Shown here piece by piece: positions 17,110-26,131 of a DNA stretch of 64,000 nt. The notes beneath the pieces were generated by a model. It was given only the letters and a program-made list of their open reading frames with translations. It had not been told where the DNA came from and ran no database searches. Numbering within the stretch: position 1 is the stretch's first letter; every line of letters starts with the position of its first letter. The DNA is taken from positions 1 through 64,000 of the forward strand of contig NZ_JABWRP020000019.1 in NCBI RefSeq assembly GCF_014269035.2, in the 5' to 3' direction. This stretch comes from Pseudomonas vlassakiae. Its GTDB lineage: Bacteria; Pseudomonadota; Gammaproteobacteria; Pseudomonadales; Pseudomonadaceae. A program made the translations under genes and the position numbers.

Positions 17110-17959
17110 AGCCTTCAAGCACCAGCACCAGCACTGCGGCCCAGATCGGCAGGTAGGTCAGCCACTGATCCGGGCCGATGGTTTCGCCCAGTAGCAGGGC
17201 GACCCCCACCAGCAACACCGGCTCGACGTAGCTGAGCAGGCCGAACAGGCTGAACGGCAACAGGCGGCTGGCCAGCACGTAGGCGATCAGTGCGCAGGCG
17301 CTGATTGCCCCTAGCAGTGGGATCAGAGCATACAGGCCCGGGTGCTGGTGCAGATCAGCCGTCGTCAACGGCCCCTGGGTGACGAAATACAGTGCCCAGG
17401 GCAGCAACAGGCACATGTCGCACCACAGGCCACCCAGGTGGTCGGTGCGGCAGCGTCGCCGCAAGACGAAGTAGATCGGGTAGCCGATCGTCACCAGCAA
17501 GGTTTCCCAGGCGAAGCTGCCATTCTGGTACAACTCGTGCCCGACACCCAGCGCGGCGCAGCCGACCGCCACTTGTTGCAGGCGTGACAAGCGCTCGCCA
17601 TAGACCAGGCGCCCGGTCAGCACCATTGCCAGCGGCAGCAGGAAATAGCCCATCGACACTTCCAGGCTACGCCCGTGCAACGGCGCCCAGAGGAACAGCC
17701 ACAGCTGCACCCCCATCAACCACGAGGTACCGACCATGCCCAGCAGCAGGGTCGGCGTCTGGCGCACGCGGGCGAGCAGTTCGCCGACGCGCTTCCAGTC
17801 TTTGCTGGCCAACATGAACAGGGTGAGGCAGGGCAGGGTCAACAACGTGCGCCAGCCGAAGATCTCTTCGCCATCGAGCGGCGACAGCAAGGAAGTATAG
17901 AAATACATCACGGCGAACAGACAGGACGCCATGACCGACGAAATAATGCCTTTTGACAC
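17072..17959 (-). CDS. rarD: RarD, EamA-family permease
   Basis: A 295-residue inner-membrane permease of the drug/metabolite superfamily with ten hydrophobic segments. The family hallmark SLLSPLDGEEIFGWR follows the first membrane helix. It starts at a GTG with GAGG five bases upstream; the usual RarD N-terminus is M/V-SKGI, which fits. The substrate of RarD is unknown. Its 3' end overlaps the TerC gene on the other strand. Confidence 0.9.
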   Translation of the reverse strand: MSKGIISSVMASCLFAVMYFYTSLLSPLDGEEIFGWRTLLTLPCLTLFMLASKDWKRVGELLARVRQTPTLLLGMVGTSWLMGVQLWLFLWAPLHGRSLEVSMGYFLLPLAMVLTGRLVYGERLSRLQQVAVGCAALGVGHELYQNGSFAWETLLVTIGYPIYFVLRRRCRTDHLGGLWCDMCLLLPWALYFVTQGPLTTADLHQHPGLYALIPLLGAISACALIAYVLASRLLPFSLFGLLSYVEPVLLVGVALLLGETIGPDQWLTYLPIWAAVLVLVLEGFKHLLRQRRRSV

Positions 17960-17990
17960 GAATGCCTCGGATAGGGAGTGAGCGGGTGGA

Positions 17991-19577
17991 TCAGCCGCGC
18001 ATGATCTCAGGGGCCGCGTCTTGCGGCAACCGCGCAACCGCCGGGTGGGTAGCGAGTGCCTTGAGGAAGTCGGCCGCCGGCATCGGCCGGGCAAACAGAT
18101 AGCCTTGCTGGAAGTCCACCGCGCTGCGTGCCAGGTAGTCACGCTGCACGTCGGTTTCCACCCCTTCGGCAACGATGCCCAGGCCCAGCTTGGCGGACAG
18201 CTCGATGATGCTGTCGAGTATGTGTTGCGACAGCGCGTCGCCACCGATCATGGCCACGAAACTCTGGTCGATTTTCAGGTAATCGACCTTGAACTGGCGC
18301 AGGTAATTGAGGCTCGACTGGCCGGTGCCGAAGTCATCGAGGGCGATCATCACCCCCATGTCATGCAGCTTGGCGAACAGTTCGAGGGCTACCGGTGTGG
18401 CTTCAAGCAGCTTGCGCTCGGTCAGCTCCAGGGTCAGCCGGACTCGCCCTGGCGGAAAATGCTGGAGGAAGGTGCGGCAGTCGTCGAGCAGGCTCAGGTC
18501 GCGGCAGTGATCGGCGGTAATGTTGATGCCGATGTGGAAACCGTCCTCCAACAGCGCGGTGTAGGGCGCAAGACTTTGCGCAGTGTGCAGCATCAGGGCG
18601 CGGGTCATGGCGACGATCTGCCCACTGTGTTCGGCATAGGGGATGAACAGGTCCGGACGCACCAGGCCCTCACGGGGATGGTTCCAGCGCATCAGCACTT
18701 CAGCCCCGGCCCAGCGGTAGTCGCCCTTGCGCACCACGGGTTGGAAGTACGGCAGAAACTCGTCCGCCTCCAGGGCCCGGCGCAGTTCGGCACGCGGCGA
18801 GCTGGCCCGGCGAATCTGCCAGCGGCAGGCGCAACCGGCCACCACGCCGAGCACCAGCAGCAGGCTGAGCAGGGCGGGGTAGTGGCTGCGTAGCACTTCA
18901 CCTTGTTTGCCGGCTTCGTAGCCGCCGTGCACGCTGAACGGATAGCGGGTCGAGCCCAACGTCACATTGGCGGCGGCGGCGGCCGGTGGCACGCCGTCAT
19001 GCACCACGCCGTCCTTGCCCATCCAGGCCTTGCCGACGCGGATCTGCAGGGCTTCCTCCGGGCCAATCAGGCGCAAGGCGGTGAGCAGATGGTCGCCATC
19101 CACGGTGGTGATCGCGCCGCGGTCGCCATCGCTGGCGCGATAGACCAGCAGGGGATGGCCAGGCGTTACCGAATTGCCATCCATCAGCCATAGCCGGCCA
19201 TCGGTGTAGTCATTGGCCTCGACCTGTTCGTCGAAATCGCCGAACAGCGAACTGCAGTACAGGTTATGGTGCTGGAACAGGTTGGTCGAACGCACGAAGG
19301 CATTGCGCGTGACCTGGCTGCGCAAGGCCAGCTGGGCATCGGCGCAGGGGGTGCCAGCCAGTGGCAGCAGGGCCAGTGCGGCATTGGCCAGGTTGTCCAG
19401 AATGTGGTCGACATGCTCGATCACCTGGCGTGTTGTCGCCTCGCTGCTGGCGCGCAATTAGCGCTCGATCTGCCAGTTCATGACCGCCAGGCCGCAGACA
19501 AGCGGCACCACGCCGACGATCCACGGCAGCAGCGTGCGCCAGCTCCAGCGAGCGGGGCGTTTGACGGTGAGCGGCAT
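17991..19577 (-). pseudogene. CSS-EAL c-di-GMP phosphodiesterase, interrupted by an in-frame ochre codon
   Basis: Reading from the ATG at 19577 gives 39 residues with a clear membrane helix, then TAA at 19458-19460, and then 488 more residues in the same frame with no further lesion. The second part holds a periplasmic CSS domain (LYCSSLFGDF), a second membrane helix and a full EAL domain (AEVLMRW, ELTERKLLE, ALDDFGTG, KIDQSFV, VAEGVET). The usual layout is TM-CSS-TM-EAL, so one stop separates the first helix from the sensor. A C-to-T change in a CAA codon would explain it. A TTG follows the stop directly, so re-initiation without the anchor cannot be excluded. Function if intact: redox-sensitive c-di-GMP hydrolysis. 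Confidence 0.85.
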
Positions 19578-19879
19578 GCTGGGGTGATCTTCCTGGTGAC
19601 TGAGCTGATGAGGATAGCCGTTTGTCGGCGCAGGTGGCGAACTAAAGCGCGACAAAGCAATTTACGCACTGTAGAATCGGTTTACGAATACAACAATAAG
19701 GTCCTTCGTTGCTGAAGGGTCAACCCTCGCCGAGAATGGGTCCATATGACATACCATGGGTTCAAGCTGATCATTGGTGACTTCCTCGCCCGCAGCGTGC
19801 GCGGTATTCCATGCTCTCCACCATTGCCGTTCCACATCCTACGCAATCATCAATTTCCGCTGCAGATGAGGGTACGAAC
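19578..19879. other. Divergent intergenic region upstream of hpd
   Basis: A 302-base AT-richer region between the broken phosphodiesterase gene and hpd. It holds small dyads (CCTTC-N6-GAAGG at 19703-19718 and GGGT-CA-ACCC just after) and two TTTACG repeats near 19660 and 19680. I see no sigma-54 signature and no full TyrR/PhhR box. It probably carries the hpd promoter, but I cannot place it. Confidence 0.5.
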
Positions 19880-20956
19880 ATGGCTGATATCTTTGACAAT
19901 CCAATGGGCCTGATGGGCTTTGAGTTCATCGAACTGGCTTCGCCGACACCAGGCGTACTGGAGCCGGTGTTCCAGATGCTCGGCTTCACCAAGGTGGCCA
20001 CTCACCGTTCCAAGGACGTGCACCTGTACCGCCAGGGCGGCATCAACCTGATCCTCAACAATGAGCCAAAGAGCATCGCCTCATACTTTGCCGCCGAGCA
20101 TGGCCCGTCGGTGTGCGGCATGGCGTTCCGTGTGCGTAACGCCCATGAAGCCTACGCCCGGGCCCTGGAGCTGGGCGCACAGCCAGTCGAAATCGAAACC
20201 GGCCCGATGGAACTGCGCCTGCCGGCCATCAAGGGCATTGGTGGAGCGCCGCTTTACCTGATCGACCGTTTCGATGAAGGCAGCTCGATCTACGATATCG
20301 ACTTCAATTTCATCGAGGGTGTTGATCGCAACCCGGCGGGTGCCGGCCTGAAGATCATCGATCACCTGACCCACAACGTCTATCGCGGGCGCATGGCCTA
20401 CTGGGCTGGCTTCTACGAGAAGCTGTTCAATTTCCGCGAGATCCGCTATTTCGATATCAAGGGCGAATACACCGGCCTGACCTCCAAGGCCATGACCGCG
20501 CCTGACGGCATGATCCGCATTCCGCTCAATGAAGAGTCATCCAAGGGGGCAGGGCAGATCGAAGAGTTCCTGATGCAGTTCAACGGCGAAGGCATCCAGC
20601 ATGTGGCCTTCCTCACCGATGACCTGCTCAAGACCTGGGATGCACTCAAGGGCTTTGGCATGCGATTCATGACCGCACCGCCAAAGACCTATTACGAAAT
20701 GCTCGAAGAGCGCCTGCCAGGGCATGGCGAGCCAGTCGACCAGCTGCAGGCCCGTGGCATCCTGCTGGATGGCGCTTCCGAGGCGGGTGACAAGCGCCTG
20801 CTGCTGCAGATTTTCTCGGAAACCCTGCTTGGCCCGGTGTTCTTCGAGTTCATTCAGCGTAAAGGGGATGACGGTTTCGGTGAAGGCAACTTCAAAGCCC
20901 TCTTCGAGTCCATCGAGCGTGACCAGGTACGCCGCGGCGTGCTCAATGCCGAATAA
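19880..20956 (+). CDS. hpd: 4-hydroxyphenylpyruvate dioxygenase
   Basis: A 358-residue Fe(II) dioxygenase that converts 4-hydroxyphenylpyruvate to homogentisate in tyrosine and phenylalanine breakdown. The sequence follows the Pseudomonas HPPD throughout. The iron ligands are His162 (DHLTHNVY), His241 (GIQHVAF) and Glu323 (FFEFIQ), one higher than the mature P. fluorescens numbering. The ATG at 19880 has GAGGG eight bases upstream; an in-frame Met at 19811 is not supported. The gene stands alone here, without hmgA or fahA. Confidence 0.96.
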   Translation: MADIFDNPMGLMGFEFIELASPTPGVLEPVFQMLGFTKVATHRSKDVHLYRQGGINLILNNEPKSIASYFAAEHGPSVCGMAFRVRNAHEAYARALELGAQPVEIETGPMELRLPAIKGIGGAPLYLIDRFDEGSSIYDIDFNFIEGVDRNPAGAGLKIIDHLTHNVYRGRMAYWAGFYEKLFNFREIRYFDIKGEYTGLTSKAMTAPDGMIRIPLNEESSKGAGQIEEFLMQFNGEGIQHVAFLTDDLLKTWDALKGFGMRFMTAPPKTYYEMLEERLPGHGEPVDQLQARGILLDGASEAGDKRLLLQIFSETLLGPVFFEFIQRKGDDGFGEGNFKALFESIERDQVRRGVLNAE

Positions 20957-20966
20957 GTGAATTGTG

Positions 20967-20992
20967 GCGCCGTCAGCCTTTGCTGGCGGCGC
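20967..20992. terminator. Hairpin at the 3' end of hpd
   Basis: GCGCCGTCAGC-CTTT-GCTGGCGGCGC forms an 11-pair stem with one G-T pair, 11 bases after the hpd stop and overlapping the last codons of the convergent CSS gene. There is no T-tract. It is probably a shared transcription end. Confidence 0.5.
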
Positions 20993-21779
20993 TACGAGCA
21001 CGCTGGCGACGTTGCCTGAACAGGCCCCAGTACGTGATCGAACCGGTAATGACGCCTATCAGCGCCAAGATAGGGAAAAGCTGTTTCAATGTCTGGTGTG
21101 TCTGTTGTGCCGCATAACCTTGGGCATAGCCTGCCTTGACGGCATAGCCATACTTGCTCGAGACCCCCTCCTGGAAAAACTCGACTTGTGATGGGCGCGC
21201 TGAATCGCGGCTATCGCCGTCGGCCCAGATGTAGAACTCCTCGAATTCGAGCAATAACGTCAGACCCGTCTGAAACGCGCGCAACTCATTGCGCAGTAAC
21301 ATGCCATAGGATGTGGCAATGACCCCCCTGTTTTGCTCACTGAGCTGGTAGGCGAGCAGCACCGCATTGGGTGTTGCAGGCGTATCCAGCACCAGGCGAA
21401 ATTGCGATCGAGCATCAGGGAAGATGTCATCGGGTGGAAACGGCGTTTTCAAGGTGTTGCAATAGGTGCGGCGATCAATGGTCAATGCCAACGAGCGCAG
21501 ATGCGGTGCTTTGGTAACCTGATCGACCAATCGTGGCTGGGCACTCTCGCAGGCAGTTCCTGCCAATTTCATTGCAGCAGACGCGGACGCATGTATGCGA
21601 TCCAGTGCCAGGTCCACGGAGTAGATCGCTTCCTTCACGGAGATTCGTGCGGTTTCCTCAAGCTTCTTGTCCTGCTGATAAAGCATGACCATCAGCCCGG
21701 TGCCGACCGGCAGCAGGCTGATTGCCAAAGTCAGCAACAGTTCTATCAAACCCTGCCCGGCAGTTTTGATTCTCGACAT
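20973..21779 (-). CDS. Stand-alone CSS-motif membrane sensor protein
   Basis: A 268-residue protein: membrane helix (about 10-30), periplasmic segment of about 190 residues, second helix (about 232-252), then a short basic tail. The periplasmic part resembles the CSS domain of EAL phosphodiesterases, including the LRSLALTIDRRTYCNTL region where the CSS motif is degenerate. No EAL domain follows: the protein stops right after the second helix. It may sense redox or disulfide state through Cys residues and act on a partner, or it may be the stable remnant of a full-length enzyme. It is convergent with hpd. Confidence 0.65.
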   Translation of the reverse strand: MSRIKTAGQGLIELLLTLAISLLPVGTGLMVMLYQQDKKLEETARISVKEAIYSVDLALDRIHASASAAMKLAGTACESAQPRLVDQVTKAPHLRSLALTIDRRTYCNTLKTPFPPDDIFPDARSQFRLVLDTPATPNAVLLAYQLSEQNRGVIATSYGMLLRNELRAFQTGLTLLLEFEEFYIWADGDSRDSARPSQVEFFQEGVSSKYGYAVKAGYAQGYAAQQTHQTLKQLFPILALIGVITGSITYWGLFRQRRQRARSAASKG

Positions 21780-21911
21780 GAATGTTCGGCCCCCAGTTTC
21801 CAAGCTGCCCGAGATGGGCAGCCCCAGTGGTGAGCCTATGAATCAATCACGGTGCCTGCTGTAATCCGAAGCCATGCGTGCTTGCTGAACTACGCTGCTG
21901 AGGTGTAGGAG

Positions 21912-22598
21912 TCATCGTCGCGAGAGGGCAGCAATGACCTCCTCGGCCAGCAGGCTCGTCGAGGCTGGGTTCTGCCCGGTAATCAGCCGGTCGTCGCAAA
22001 CCACGAACGGCTTCCACGGGTCGTCGTCCTTGCTGTAGTTGCCGCCCCGGGCAATCAGTTCGTTCTCGGTGAGAAAGGGCACCACCTTGTCCAGCTCTGC
22101 CAGTTTTTCTTCGGTATTGGAAAACCCGGTGACCTGCCGGTCCTTGAGCAACAGGCTGTTGTCGCTGAGCTTGATGTTCAAGAGGCCGACCACGCCGTGA
22201 CAGACGGCGGCAACAATGCCGTTGTTTTCATAGATGCTGCGTGCCAGCTCCTGCAATGGCGAGTTGTCGGGGAAGTCGTACATGACACCGTGGCCGCCCG
22301 TGTAGTAGATGGCGCAGTAATCACTTGCCCTGACCTCGCCTGGGCTTGATGTTGCGCCCAGACGGTTCATGAACGATTTGTCGTCATACCATTGCCAGTC
22401 CAGCTCCGGGGCCATTTGCAGGCTATGCGGGTCGATGGGTACATAGCCGCCATTCGGGCTCACATAATCGACTTCATACCCAGCTTTCAGCGCGACCGCG
22501 ACAAAGTGCACGGCTTCCCCCAGCCATAGGCCCGTGGCCCGCTTCAGGGTCGGGTACTTGGCCGTGTTGGTCAGTACTACCAGAATCTTCTTGCTCAT
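21912..22598 (-). CDS. DJ-1/PfpI-family glutamine amidotransferase-like protein
   Basis: A 228-residue cytoplasmic protein of the Hsp31/YajL-like DJ-1 superfamily. The nucleophile elbow AAVCHGVVGLLN carries the catalytic Cys-His pair, and the GGHGVMYDF loop and PIDPHS segment are typical of the class I amidotransferase-like subgroup. Relatives act as glyoxalase III, chaperone or deglycase; which applies cannot be told. The start at 22598 sits behind GGGAGCGAGGTG. It is divergent from the hybrid kinase gene. Confidence 0.88.
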   Translation of the reverse strand: MSKKILVVLTNTAKYPTLKRATGLWLGEAVHFVAVALKAGYEVDYVSPNGGYVPIDPHSLQMAPELDWQWYDDKSFMNRLGATSSPGEVRASDYCAIYYTGGHGVMYDFPDNSPLQELARSIYENNGIVAAVCHGVVGLLNIKLSDNSLLLKDRQVTGFSNTEEKLAELDKVVPFLTENELIARGGNYSKDDDPWKPFVVCDDRLITGQNPASTSLLAEEVIAALSRR

Positions 22599-22807
22599 CA
22601 CCTCGCTCCCGGGTCTGTCGTCGTGGGGCAATGGGTTCAGTGGCGCGGGGAAAACCTGTTAAGCATAGCTTCCGTTCGCCAAGGCGCTATTTCGGTAATG
22701 GCTCTATGCTGGTGGTCGATGCCTGCGCAGCTATTGCAGTGGCAAAACGTCGGGCAGATGATGCGCAAACGGAATCTTCATCCCAACGCAACGGTGGAAT
22801 CACGACA

Positions 22808-24874
22808 GTGCTGTTAAACGACACGCCGCGCAAACCTTCAGCGCAAGGCATGGAGCTCGCCACGCGGCCGGCAACGGCAGCGGGCATGGCTGAGCAGGTC
22901 ACGCGGTTCGACTGGCGTTACAGTGCGCTCGGGCCGCTGCCGCATTGGCAGGCCCCGTTGCGCATCGCCGTCGACATGATGGTGCTTTCGCCGTTTCCCT
23001 GCGCGGTGGTCTGGGGCGCCGGGATGAGCGTGGTTCACAATGATGCGTACGCGAATTTGCTCGAATGTGACGGTCACGCCCTGGGGCAGGCGTTCGACAG
23101 GCTGTGGGCAAAAGCCTGGAAGGTCATCGGCCCTTGCGTATTCGAGGTGCTTGAAGGTGGCTCGATCTTTGGCGAAGACCAGCCACTGTGGCTGAAGAAC
23201 AAGCAAACGGGCAACGAAGCCTGCTATGTCTTCAGCTACACACCGTTACGCGATGAACAGCACGAGGTGGTCGGGTTCCTGCATACGGTGATCGAAACCA
23301 GCGCCAGCGTCGACGCGCATGCTCAATGGCGCGAGCAGGCGTTGGCGTTCGAGCGCAAGATCCAGTCCGTCATGGCCGATCGTGATCACATCTGGCAACT
23401 GTCTCGCGATGCGATGATCGTCGTGACCCCCGACCTGCGGCTGCAAGCGGTCAACCCGGCCTGGCAACGCGCGCTGGGTTGGACTGAAGAGGAGGTGGTC
23501 GGCAGGCCGATTCTGCAACTGGTCCATCCTGCGGACAGAGCCGAAGTGGAAGTGGCGGTGCTGGAGTTCGTCAACGACCGCGGGCTTGAGCAGCTCGAGA
23601 CGCGGTTACGCCACAAGGACGGGCACTACCGGTTGTTCCGCTGGACGGCGAGTTTCGACGGCACGCTGCTGACGGCCGTAGGGCGGGACATTTCGCAGGA
23701 ACATGAAGATACGTTGCGCCACTCCGACACCCTTCTACGGGCAACCCAGCGGCTGGAAGCGGTCAGCCATCTGGCCGGAGGCATGGCCCACGAGATGAAC
23801 AACCTGCTGTCGGGTATTGGCGGCAGCCTGGAGTTGTTGCAACGACGCATGGAGCAAGGGCGCCTGGAGCACATCGACCGTTATGTGTCCTTGGCCAGCG
23901 ATTCTGTACAGCGCGCCATGAAGCTCACACACCGTCTGCTGGCGTTCTCGCGTCATCAGCCGCTGTCACCCAAGCCGGTAGACATCCATCGTCAGCTGGC
24001 CGCCATGGAGCCGCTGTTGCATCAGGTGCTAGGCACTGAAATGCGACTGAGCTGGGAGCTGGATGTACAACCCTGGACCGTCTGCCTGGATGTTGCGCAG
24101 CTGGAAACCGCCATGGTGAACCTGTTCGCCAACGCCCGCGAGGCGTGCCTTGGCCGTGGCGTGGTGACGTTGCGTACGATCAACAAGCGCCTGGAGGCGG
24201 CGTTCCCCGACGACCAAGGCGTTCCGCCTGGTGACTATGTCGCCTTGTATGTGATCGACGATGGCCATGGTATGCCCCAAGTGGATCTGGCTCGGGCATT
24301 CGAGCCGTTCTTCACCACCAAACCCATGGGCCACGGTGCCGGGTTGGGCCTGGCGATGGTGTATGGCTTCGTCGGCCAGTCGGGTGGCCACGTGTGGCTT
24401 GAATCAGCACCTGATCACGGTTTCAAGGTCTGTATGTTGTTCCCGCGATGCTTTGAACACATGGCGCAGCAAGCCCCGCAGCCGGTTCCGGCGGTAACCT
24501 GGGCCAGTGGCCAACGGGTGCTGCTGGTAGATGATGAAGAAAACCTGCGTTCGGTGATGAAGGAGTATCTGCAGGAACGTGGTTTCGACGTGTGCGATGC
24601 CAGGGATGCGAATTCGGCGCTTGACCGCTTCCGCCACCACGGCCCATTCGACCTGGTCATCACCGACATCGGCCTGCCCGGAGGTTTCAGTGGGCGGCAG
24701 GTCGCCAGGGCGATGCGCATGCTGGTGCCGGAGCAGAAAATTCTGTTCATCACCGGGTTCAATGACCAACCGCTGGACCCGCAACTGTCCGAGGCGCCCG
24801 GCACGGCGCTCATGCTCAAGCCGTTCGCGTTGGCCAGCCTGATGAACCAGGCCCTGCTGATGCTGAGCGACTGA
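22808..24874 (+). CDS. Hybrid sensor histidine kinase with PAS domains and receiver
   Basis: A 688-residue soluble kinase. It has an N-terminal PAS/GAF-like module (FDWRYSALGPLPHWQ onward), a PAS domain (DAMIVVTPDLRLQAVNPAW, about 200-300) and HisKA with phospho-acceptor His328 (MAHEMNN). HATPase_c follows with N box NLFANAREA, DDGHGM and GAGLGLAMVYG. A C-terminal receiver carries phospho-acceptor Asp620 (LVITDIGLPG). No membrane segments are seen. The output partner is not adjacent. The frame is open back to 22631, but 22640-22800 reads like intergenic DNA; the GTG at 22808 with GGTGGA upstream is chosen, and an ATG at 22850 is an alternative. Confidence 0.88.
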   Translation: MLLNDTPRKPSAQGMELATRPATAAGMAEQVTRFDWRYSALGPLPHWQAPLRIAVDMMVLSPFPCAVVWGAGMSVVHNDAYANLLECDGHALGQAFDRLWAKAWKVIGPCVFEVLEGGSIFGEDQPLWLKNKQTGNEACYVFSYTPLRDEQHEVVGFLHTVIETSASVDAHAQWREQALAFERKIQSVMADRDHIWQLSRDAMIVVTPDLRLQAVNPAWQRALGWTEEEVVGRPILQLVHPADRAEVEVAVLEFVNDRGLEQLETRLRHKDGHYRLFRWTASFDGTLLTAVGRDISQEHEDTLRHSDTLLRATQRLEAVSHLAGGMAHEMNNLLSGIGGSLELLQRRMEQGRLEHIDRYVSLASDSVQRAMKLTHRLLAFSRHQPLSPKPVDIHRQLAAMEPLLHQVLGTEMRLSWELDVQPWTVCLDVAQLETAMVNLFANAREACLGRGVVTLRTINKRLEAAFPDDQGVPPGDYVALYVIDDGHGMPQVDLARAFEPFFTTKPMGHGAGLGLAMVYGFVGQSGGHVWLESAPDHGFKVCMLFPRCFEHMAQQAPQPVPAVTWASGQRVLLVDDEENLRSVMKEYLQERGFDVCDARDANSALDRFRHHGPFDLVITDIGLPGGFSGRQVARAMRMLVPEQKILFITGFNDQPLDPQLSEAPGTALMLKPFALASLMNQALLMLSD

Positions 24875-24909
24875 ACCGGTCCCCTCGACAACCCACTGGC
24901 CAATGCCAG

Positions 24910-25965
24910 TCACAGACCCTGCTGCAGGAAGGGATCGTCCGGGTTCTGCCGCTCCAGTTCAGCCAGCAAGACCTGGACATTCTGCAACTGGCCGGACGCT
25001 TTCCAGTACTGGATCAGCAGCACCCGCGCCTTGCGGTTGGCTGGCTGGCGGCTGAGCAGGGTTTCCAGTTGTTTTTGCGCAGCATCGGACTGGTCCAGCT
25101 CATGCAAGGTGACCGCCAGGGTGTAGCGATAGTCGGCATTCTCCGGTTCCAGTTCCACCGCGCGGGACAAGGCGAGCAGGGCGTATTCACGCTGATCATG
25201 GCGGATCAGCCAGAGCCCCAGCTCGTATTGCAGGAATGCCGAGTCCGGACGCAGCGCCAGGGCCTTGGCCAGCACCTGGCGGGATTGCTCGTGCTGGCCC
25301 TGGCGCTCCAGAAGGCGCACCTGGGTGGCCAGGGCGTCGAGGCCTTCCGGGGCCACCGCGAGGCTGCGCTGCAGGGCCGCGGCAGCCTGATCGTAGTCGT
25401 TCTCGTGCAAGTACAGGCGCGCCAGGTGCACCTGGGCCTCGGCGTCGTCGGGTTGTTTTTCCAGGGCTTGCTGGTATTGCTCCAGTGCGGTCTGCAACGG
25501 GCCGAAGTACAGGCCGATGGCATCGGGGTCGAGACCGAGCAATGCGTCCACGGCGGCGAAGCGCACGCTCTGCTCGTCATCGTCCAGCAACGGCCCCAGC
25601 ACCAGGCTGCGCTGAGAGGGCGGCAGCAGCTTGCGGATGCTGGCAATGGCTGCGCGACGCACCAGCGGGTCCTCGTTTTCCAGGTCCAGGCGGGCCAGCT
25701 TGAGTGCTTGCGGCGAGGGGTAGTTGGGTAATTCGGCATACAGCGCGGCGCGGCGGATCGGCGTCAGGTCATCGCGTTGCAGCTGTTGGTACAGCACCCG
25801 GGCGGCACCGGGCAGGCCGTCATGGGCCTGGCGCAGTGCCTTGCCGTAGCTGTGAGGCGGCAGCACCGGTGGCGCGGGCCTGTCGTCCCGGCGCAGGAAA
25901 ACGATGGCGAGCGACACCAGGATCAGCAACAACACGGCGATCAGGTAGCGGTGGCGTCTGGGCAT
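24910..25965 (-). CDS. Membrane-anchored HEAT/TPR repeat protein
   Basis: A 351-residue protein with one N-terminal membrane helix (HRYLIAVLLLILVSLAIVFL), then a HEAT-like stretch (LVRRAAIASIRKLLPPSQRS; VRFAAVDALLGLD, about 75-135) and about six TPR motifs (for instance DAEAQVHLARLYLHENDYDQA) to the C-terminus. It probably works as a periplasmic scaffold. It lies 166 bases after the efflux operon, beyond that operon's terminator, so it is likely separate from it. No specific function is known to me. Confidence 0.8.
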   Translation of the reverse strand: MPRRHRYLIAVLLLILVSLAIVFLRRDDRPAPPVLPPHSYGKALRQAHDGLPGAARVLYQQLQRDDLTPIRRAALYAELPNYPSPQALKLARLDLENEDPLVRRAAIASIRKLLPPSQRSLVLGPLLDDDEQSVRFAAVDALLGLDPDAIGLYFGPLQTALEQYQQALEKQPDDAEAQVHLARLYLHENDYDQAAAALQRSLAVAPEGLDALATQVRLLERQGQHEQSRQVLAKALALRPDSAFLQYELGLWLIRHDQREYALLALSRAVELEPENADYRYTLAVTLHELDQSDAAQKQLETLLSRQPANRKARVLLIQYWKASGQLQNVQVLLAELERQNPDDPFLQQGL

Positions 25966-26050
25966 CGTACGCAGCGGTCCATGGCAGTCGGAAGGCAGAG
26001 CTTGGGGCAGAATGCCCTGGGCTGCAAGCGAACGGGTCGTCAGCGGCCCA

Positions 26051-26083
26051 TAAAAAAGCCCCGCAGACCAAGGCCGGCGGGGC
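26051..26083 (-). terminator. Intrinsic terminator of the RND efflux operon
   Basis: On the minus strand GCCCCGC-N12-GCGGGGC forms a seven-pair stem followed by a run of six T. It lies 49 bases after the outer-membrane channel gene. Confidence 0.85.
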
Positions 26084-26131
26084 AAACGGTTGGGGGAGGA
26101 ACCAACCAAAGGAGTCGTTGCAAACAGCGGA

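Noticed and set aside
19655..19690. PhhR/TyrR box upstream of hpd
   Set aside because: TGTAGA...TTTACG has a five-base spacer and mismatches; the TGTAAA-N6-TTTACA form is not met.
22631..22807. Upstream extension of the hybrid kinase
   Set aside because: The frame is open, but the stretch has mixed codon use and no domain match; it probably contains the promoters of the divergent pair.
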